A DNA stretch of 64,000 bases, from the NCBI RefSeq assembly GCF_042453785.1, contig NC_091670.1:38575501-38639500 (forward strand), written 5' to 3'. A program made the translations under genes and the position numbers. This DNA is from Malus domestica. Its lineage: Eukaryota > Streptophyta > Magnoliopsida > Rosales > Rosaceae. A model generated the notes under the pieces. That model searched no databases. It saw only the letters and a list, made by a program, of their open reading frames with translations, and was not told the origin of the DNA. How positions within the stretch are numbered: position 1 is the first letter of the stretch; each line of letters opens with the position of its first letter. This document shows, one piece after another, positions 57,729 through 64,000 of the stretch.

Positions 57729-59883
57729 GAGGATGCCACGGCAGACGACTCGATGCTCTTTTGCAATGACACGGCAGAGGATGCGCAGTGGGTGAGAGAA
57801 GTTTTAAGGGTCTATGCTTATGGGTCGGGCCAAGAAATAAATTTGTCGAAAAGCTCAATTTTCTTTAACCCAAAGACCAAGAAACGTGCTAAGCAGGAGA
57901 TTGTACAAACCCTAAACATCTAAAGCATGGATGGCTTCGGGAAATACCTTGGTTTACAGGCTGACTTTGGTCATTCCAAGAAAGCTGTGTTCGAGGAGGT
58001 TCGTGAACAAATCGAAACCCGTATGGCGGGTTGGGCGGAACAATTCCTTTCTCAGGCGGGGAAGGAAACCCTCATAAAGGCAATGGCCATGGCTATACCT
58101 AACCATGCCATGGGCTGTTTCAAGCTTCCCATCAGTGTGTGTAAAGACATTGAGAAAGCTGTTAGGAATTATGTGTGGAGGGGGAACGGATGCAGGAAGG
58201 GTGTCCATTGAGTTGCCTAGGAAAGGCTAAGATCGCAAAAACATAATGGAAGGCTGGGATTCAAGGACATACAGTATTTCAACCTCGCCCTCCTGGCTAA
58301 GATTGGATGGAGACTTATTCATAGGCCTAATTCCCTTCTTGCTAATGTGTTGAGAGACAAATACTTCCCGGGTAAGACGTTCAGGGAAGCATGTTGTGGA
58401 AAGGGAATGTTCTGGGGTTGGAAGGGTATTTTTGAAGCACGAAAGGTTCTTGACAATGGTATCAAATGACGGGTAAGTGATGGAACCTGCATCAATATCC
58501 GGGGAAGACCCGTGGTTCCCAAAACCTTCCACTTTCAAGGCTCGGACACGCGAGGGCCTGCATGCAACTTTGGTTTGTGATCTTATTGATCCGGACGCAG
58601 TCGCGTGGAAGATCGATGTTATTGTTGGAGGTTTCTATAAGGAGGATGTGGCATCGATTCTTAGTATTCCTTTAAGCAGGAGCATACAAGGTGATAGATT
58701 GGTTTGGCACCACTCAAAGAATGGGGTGTATACTATTAAAACTGGATACGGGGTGGCTTTAGGGCTTATGGAAAATGACGATCTGGGGAGGAAAAGGCGT
58801 GGAGCGCCGAGTTCAAACTCAAACCTCAACCAAGTCTAGAACAAGATATAGAGCTTGGAGGTTCCAAACAAAATGAAGTTCTTTGTCTGGAAATGTTGTA
58901 ATACCACTCTGGCAGTCCGAAGAAATCTGAAAATGAGACATATGAGAGTCGACAATGTTTGTGAGGTGTGCAAGCAGTTTGATGAGACGGAGAACCACAT
59001 TTTCTTTCGGTGTGAAATCAGTCACATTTTCTGGTTTTGCTCCCCCTTCAGATTAACTCCTTTGAGCTGGATGGGGCTGATTTCCTTGCAACCTGGGTGA
59101 CTTTCTGCAACCGGGTCAAGGGCAAGGTTAACGAACTTGAGTTACTGCAAGAATTTGTGTTTGGGCTCTGGCGTCTCTGGAAAAACAGAAATGAGATGGT
59201 TTTCAAGGGTGAGCACCGATAACCTTTAGAAATCTTGAAGCTATGGAAGAGGAACCTCGCCGAGTTTCGGGATGCAGGTGTCCTATGGGTTGCGAGTGTA
59301 AAACCTTTTGATGCCAAGATCGTTTCAAATTTAGGAAGACGGAGTGAGCACTGGCAAAAGCCGAGGTTCGGGTCAATCAAGATAAACACTGATGCTGCTT
59401 GGTGTAAAGAGACTCTGGGTGCTGGTGTGGGCTGGGTTGCCCCATGATTTTGTAGGCCTGCTGCAAGCGGCGGGGGGCTCGGGCGGTATTTTTTGCCACA
59501 GTGCAGCGTCAGCTGAGGCCACTGCAATTCGAGATGGCTTAGAGTTTTGTATTAAACATGGATTTAGCACGGTTATTGATGAATCTGACGCCAAGGCTCT
59601 CATCCAAATGATTAGGAAGGAGATTACCCTTGATTTCAGTTTGGAATGCACTCTTGATGACATTAAGACTCTAGCGCGTGGCTTAGAGTCGGTGACTTTT
59701 GAATTCGTTTCTCGAGAAAGTAATTGTGTAGCTCACTCGATGGCTAAGTATGTATTCCAGGAGGGTATGGGTTTTGTTTGGGACTGTATTGGGCTTGAAT
59801 TCCTATTTAACATTCTAGCATAGGATGTAAAACTCTATATTCGCCTATAATATTTCTACCTTTTGTTAAAAAAAACATAAAAA
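57729..59883 (+). pseudogene. 5'-truncated L1-type LINE with zinc-binding RT end and RNase H
   Basis: Starts just at the reverse transcriptase active site (ADDSMLFCND) and runs through the thumb (KYLGLQADFGHSKKAVF, GWAEQFLSQAGKETLIKAM), the zf-RVT region (KFFVWKCCNTTLAVRRNL, CEVCKQFDETENHIFFRC) and an RVT_3-type RNase H (IKINTDAAW, AEATAIRDGLEFC, ESDAKALIQM, RESNCVAHSMAK). Many stops and frameshifts (for example near 57918, 58209 and 58467). It ends in an A-rich tail and is flanked by a 14-bp duplication AACTATATGTAATT (57715-57728 and 59884-59897). The structure is that of plant L1 elements often annotated as putative ribonuclease H proteins. Dead copy. Confidence 0.85.
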
Positions 59884-59897
59884 AACTATATGTAATT

Positions 59898-60710
59898 TAT
59901 TGTTGTCTTATCTCTCGTCACGTGATTAGACAATTGGTTATGATTTTCTATTAAAAATAATTTGGTTATATTATGTACTTATGAATACAACAACTACATG
60001 TGAGTTTTCTCCTACAATTAGAAATCTATGAACGTGTTTTCCTTGCCTATATAACTGTTCTAAAAATCCCCGCCTAGGCGCTAGGCGGTTGGCCACCATC
60101 CAGATTAATGCATAGGCGTTTGAAAATTAAGAAATGGCTCCTAGACCTACTGAGGCGCCTGCCTAAGCACCCGCCTAGCCCACCCATACCCTTCTAGGTT
60201 GTGACTCACTTAAACAGAAAATATATAACTTTCATTTTGCATTTTATTTTTTCAATAAATTGTAAGATACTTGTTGAATACTTAAAGGAACACACATTAT
60301 ATACTTGTCCTTCATGTTTTCATTATGTTCCAATATCTCATAATATGTATGTCATTCCATTTTGTATTTTATGATGACATCATATATATTTTAAGTATCA
60401 ACAAATACTTATTTACATGAAATATAATATATTTAATTAAATCCGTCTAATCTGTCTAGGCGCCTGCCTAATCGCTTAGGAGTTAGGCCCCAACGCGCCG
60501 CCCAACTAGCATCTAGTGTCTTTTAGAACCTTAATCGAAACAAAGAAATGGTATTGTTAGAGAGGTTATCTCTTCCTCTAATATCTTGCCATAATATTCT
60601 AGATTGGGTGAAGTTTAGTAAGTTTTATAGGTCTACTCTTGGAGTGTACTCCAAGCCTTTCTGAAACCCTAGTCGATCCTCATGTCTCTTCCTATCTCTA
60701 GTCTTTCTCA
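59898..60710. other. Intergenic DNA containing one palindromic repeat
   Basis: Apart from the element at 60057-60539 no feature is supported. The first 60 bp continue the duplicated flank described for the L1 insertion. Confidence 0.4.
60057..60539. repeat. Palindrome-rich element (CCGCCTAGGCGCTAGGCGG type)
   Basis: Short inverted ends GTTCTAAAA / TTTTAGAAC. Both arms are rich in GCCTAGGCG and TAGGCGCCTGCCTA words in inverted order around an AT-rich centre. This GCCTAGGC-rich repeat type is common in plant genomes. No target duplication was identified, so the superfamily is undecided. Confidence 0.6.
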
Positions 60711-60985
60711 TGGCCACCGATTCTTCCTCCTCTATTTCTTCTTCCTCTTCCTCCTCATCTGTCACCCTCACCCACTTCTCTAACCCTAGCACTGCAAGCT
60801 TCCTCAAACTCGATGAAAAAAGCTCAATGGCTTCGACAGATGAAGCCGTTTCTCATTGGCCAAAATCTATACAAATTTGTTGATGGGTTTCACTCTGCTC
60901 CTCTTGCCACCATTCTCGTCGTGCCGCCAACCGATCTCAAGTCTTCCAACAGCTACGATCAAAACATCCAATCATGTGATGACTG
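60711..60985 (+). pseudogene. Ty1/copia gag N-terminal fragment
   Basis: ATG at 60711 opens a Ser-rich start (ATDSSSSISSS, VTLTHFSNPSTASFLKLDEK), then the frame shifts near 60815 to QWLRQMKPFLIGQNLYKFVD, the typical start of plant copia gag polyproteins. The similarity ends near 60985. No LTR, integrase or reverse transcriptase is nearby, so only a scrap remains. Confidence 0.65.
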
Positions 60986-61338
60986 CTTGATTCCAACATG
61001 ATATTTTATTTTAAACTAATTAAATTACGGAAATAGCGAAAGATCCAAACTTCGGTTTAGAAGAACAAACACATTTTGTTTTAGCTAATTTAGCTACACC
61101 CACGTATGCATGATGATCAAACACTTTAAATGTACATTGCTTCATCCATGAAATTATAAAGTAGCTAAGTTTATGATTGATCAGACGAGACAATAAGAAT
61201 TGCAGGATTGCTCACTCCTAGTACTGCAAGCCTTGTGGTCCAATGGCCACAAAGGAGTAGGGTTTATGAAGTTGAGTTGAATTGCATTTATGCCATTCAT
61301 CTACTCTGGTACATGGATTAGGCAGTTGATGGTTTAAT

Positions 61339-61558
61339 GAATGAGGATTCTCCTGATCCTCTTTGTGAGGATTTTGGAAATTCTTAAATCGTGTCCGTTT
61401 ATCGTACATCGTGCGGTCAATTTTCGTCAAATACTGTTCATGTTTAATTTTAAATAAAATTATTTAAAATAATTTCTAATCGCACAATGTACGATAAACA
61501 GATACAATATGAGGATCCCCAAGATCCTCATAAAGGGGATCCGGAGAGGTCCTTATTC
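61339..61558. mobile_element. MULE-type MITE, 220 bp, intact relative of the 13.5-kb element
   Basis: Ends GAATGAGGATTCTCCTGATCC and, on the opposite strand, GAATAAGGACCTCTCCGGATCC. The 9-bp flanks TGGTTTAAT and TAGTTTAAT match at 8 of 9. The centre CGTACATCGTGCGGTCA .. TCGCACAATGTACG pairs internally. Confidence 0.75.
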
Positions 61559-63738
61559 TAGTTTAATTAGTTTAACTAATATAAAACTTAAACCAAATAT
61601 AAAATTAAAGAACGAATAATTAAACGAGAAGTGTGAGTCACAAAGTGGAAAGCTCAATAATATATGTCTTAATATTTTGAAGGTTAGATTGTCTTTTTCG
61701 CAGTCTTCAAAGACTTTGTAAACCTCCATATTTTATTTTTCTTTGACCCATCGATCGACCTATGCATTTTCTTATTCACACTACTATATCTCTATCCCAA
61801 TTCAACACCACTAAAGCATTACAGAATCATACAAATATTTACTTCTTGATTAGCCGAAAGAAAAAGCTTTAAAGTTAATATAAAATATCACTTAATATTA
61901 ATTAATTGCTCATGGAACCATTAGTTTTTTATTTATTTTATAGTCGGTGAATTTTTACTCACCGTCATTATACTTTGAAAATAGTGGTGAGCATTAACAC
62001 TATTTGATTGTTCTTAAATAAATGCAATTGAATCCATCTATTACATAAATTTAAAAGTTTAAACTCACATAATAACTATCGTGATTTTAGAGCATGCATT
62101 ATCAGAGTCAGATGCACACGGGGATCTAGGTGGTACCAAGACCACATGAGATTAAGAAAATATACATGTGAAGGTTTTCTGGATCCTTTGAATGTTTTGA
62201 ATGGGTTCATTTGTACCTATAAAGTATTTGATGTAATATCTGCTAGACATATCTCAACAGGTTGCGTGGACAACATTCGACAAATTCTTCAATATTACTT
62301 ATCAAATCTTCGACGAAATGTCCCAATGAATAAACTAAAATCATTTGTGCACACTTCACATTCTATTTCTACCTAAAAAAACCTAGGCCTTTAACACTGG
62401 CGTCATCCAAAATTCATCTAGTAGCCTAGTCATTAGCCACAGTGTAAAAATGGTGGTGTGCCTAATCATTTTGTCTGAAGACTGCCCTTGGTCTAATGTC
62501 TTTCTATTAAAAGCACTGTTTGTTTTGACCATTATTACATGCGAAAATAATTTTCTACTACTCGATGCATAATTTCTTTTTGGAAAGCTATTAATTTTTT
62601 ATGTTGATTTTCATCATAAATTACTGAAATTATCATGAGAATTACCTAAAACCTGCAAACTTTGCATATACACGTCAAATTAATTAGTTAGAGTAATTTA
62701 GCACTCAAACATGTTCTTCGTTTTTGCATATTAACGGATACCTGATTTTTACTTTACAAAATTTCTCAAATTTTTTCCGAGTCATTATTGTAAATGAAAA
62801 TTTGCTATAGATGGTTATGCAACATTAAGACCTGCTCATAATCAGGCTTAAGTTTTAGAAATTATTTCCATTCTTTTATTCGTAAATTTTATTTTGATAT
62901 GTATTGTTTTAAGATTTGACGTGAATCGTATTTGTAATGTTTTATTTTCCAACTTTTCTTTGGTTCAATTGTGTTGATGAGAAACTACTGAAATTTATGC
63001 ATGCTTGTATTGTTATTTTTACAGGGCATGGTGAATCAAGGGTTGAACCAGCCACACGAGAACAAGAATTGTACAAGGAAAGTGTGAACAAACTCCCAAG
63101 CTTCTCATGTATTAGGGGTTATGCTGCAAAAGTCTAATGACCCCAAAAGGCCGCCTTTAGGGCTTCATGATTTGGGCATTTAGAAAACGTTTATAGACTA
63201 AGTTTTAGTGGTCAGTTGGTCCACATATTTTCGTGAATTGAGCTATTTAATTGGTTGTGAGGTTACCCGCTTCACCAAAAAGTACTGCTGATTGATCACC
63301 GAGCTTGGTATATATTACTATTACTAGGACGAAAATTACAACTATAAATTTGTAGCGTCGATGGTCATTAGACTCAAAGACAGCACCACGTCTTGCGAAA
63401 GGGAGATGGCTGGATGTTGGGCTTTGGTAATACTCAAAGAAATGTGAGAAGCACTTATCCCCTTAAGGGTGACAGCATGTTTTGGGCTCTATGTAAAAAT
63501 GATGGGTTGGAAGGCTTGTCGAGGATAAAACATTGATTGGCCCAACCTGGGCTTTTGTATCTGAGGTTGTTAACTTGTAGGAAGAAGTGGTGTTGATTTG
63601 GCCATAAAACTTGTAGGAAGAAGTTTTCAATTCTTTTTTAATTTTTTTTTCTCTTTAACAATTCAGTCAAACTATTGAATAATAAGAAGTAATTAAGAAT
63701 GCTAAGGCCATAAAACTAACTTGGGTGGTATATTAATT
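61559..63738. other. Gene-free AT-rich region with a possible terminal exon
   Basis: Mostly AT-rich, with no mobile element delimited. At 63025-63137 a frame preceded by ATTTTTACAG reads GESRVEPATREQELYKESVN and KLPSFSCIRGYAAKV before TAA; it has the look of a last exon, but no upstream exon or family could be recognised. Confidence 0.35.
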
Positions 63739-64000
63739 ATGGCAGGTACGGTACCAGATGAGATTGGTGATCTTCAAAATTTACAGATGTTAGGACTCGA
63801 TATTAATAATCTCAATGGTCCCATCCCACGCAAAATCTTCAATATGTCCATGTTGAGACAAATTGCACTTGTTGATAATCAACTCTCAGGAAGTCTTCCA
63901 ACAGACATAGGCATTGGAGTTCCAAACCTAGAATTCATGTTTGTTGGAATGAATAATCTCAGTGGACTAATCCCCAGCTTTATCTCCAATGGCTCTAAGC
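63739..64000 (+). CDS. LRR receptor-like protein or kinase, partial (cut by the window end)
   Basis: An open frame running off the right edge, reading TVPDEIGDLQNLQMLGLDIN, NNLNGPIPRKIFNMSMLRQI, LVDNQLSGSLPTDIG, VPNLEFMFVGMNNLSG and LIPSFISNGS: consecutive 24-residue plant extracellular LRRs. The GVPNLEFMFVGMNNLSGLIP style is common in subfamily XII receptor kinases (EFR/Xa21/FLS2-like), inferred from the repeat style alone. The first codon is uncertain: the ATG at 63739 is in frame, but TGGCAG just before GTACG could be a splice acceptor, and the region upstream has no signal peptide. It could be a fragment of a decayed gene. Confidence 0.65.
   Translation, partial: MAGTVPDEIGDLQNLQMLGLDINNLNGPIPRKIFNMSMLRQIALVDNQLSGSLPTDIGIGVPNLEFMFVGMNNLSGLIPSFISNGSK

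Overview
This is nuclear DNA of a flowering plant. Genes carry many spliceosomal introns, intergenic DNA is AT-rich, and the repeats are plant types: Tourist-like and MULE-type MITEs, tRNA-derived and Au-like SINEs, RTE and L1 LINEs, and a Cassandra LTR carrying a 5S rRNA module. The repeat families suggest Rosaceae, probably the apple/pear group; that placement is inference from sequence character and no database was searched.

Layout. 1-15 kb is repeat-rich and holds two small DUF1685-type genes (6.1 and 10.1 kb), a WD40 pseudogene (12.6-13.2 kb), a three-level nest of MITEs (13.5-14.3 kb) and a Cassandra solo LTR (14.5-14.8 kb). 16-21.4 kb is a 13-exon secondary-wall cellulose synthase, CESA8/IRX1 type. 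Then come a single-exon LRR receptor-like protein (RLP51/SNC2 type, 23.2 kb), a DYW-class PPR protein (DOT4 type, 26.7-29.3 kb, minus), a frameshifted Rho-N protein remnant (29.8-30.5 kb), ribosomal protein uL5/RPL11 (30.9-32.5 kb, minus), a RING-CH protein (33.8-35.4 kb, minus), an 11-exon LRR receptor kinase (39.7-51.2 kb, minus) and an 11-exon GSK3/shaggy kinase of the BIN2 clade (53.0-55.9 kb, minus). 57.7-64 kb is again repeat-rich, with a 5'-truncated L1, a copia gag scrap and, at the edge, part of an LRR receptor gene.

The genes do not form an operon or pathway, but their order is informative. CESA8, RLP51, DOT4, Rho-N, RPL11 and BIN2-like occur in the same order as Arabidopsis At4g18780, 18760, 18750, 18740, 18730 and 18710. 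The WD40 pseudogene and the LRR kinase match neighbours from the sister Arabidopsis segment (At5g45760 and At5g45780). The window therefore looks like a merged version of two duplicated Arabidopsis segments, with two members decaying and no MYB98 homologue seen between CESA8 and RLP51.

The most unusual structure is a 7.5 kb composite insertion in the LRR kinase intron that splits the kinase domain. A 17-bp target-site duplication encloses a 5'-truncated RTE-type LINE with a 922-codon open frame, 4.1 kb of unrelated repeat DNA carrying its own 224-codon frame, and a second LINE 3' end with a GTT-repeat tail. This could be one 3'-transducing retrotransposition. All splice junctions and reading frames were worked out by hand; no alignment, expression or database evidence was available.
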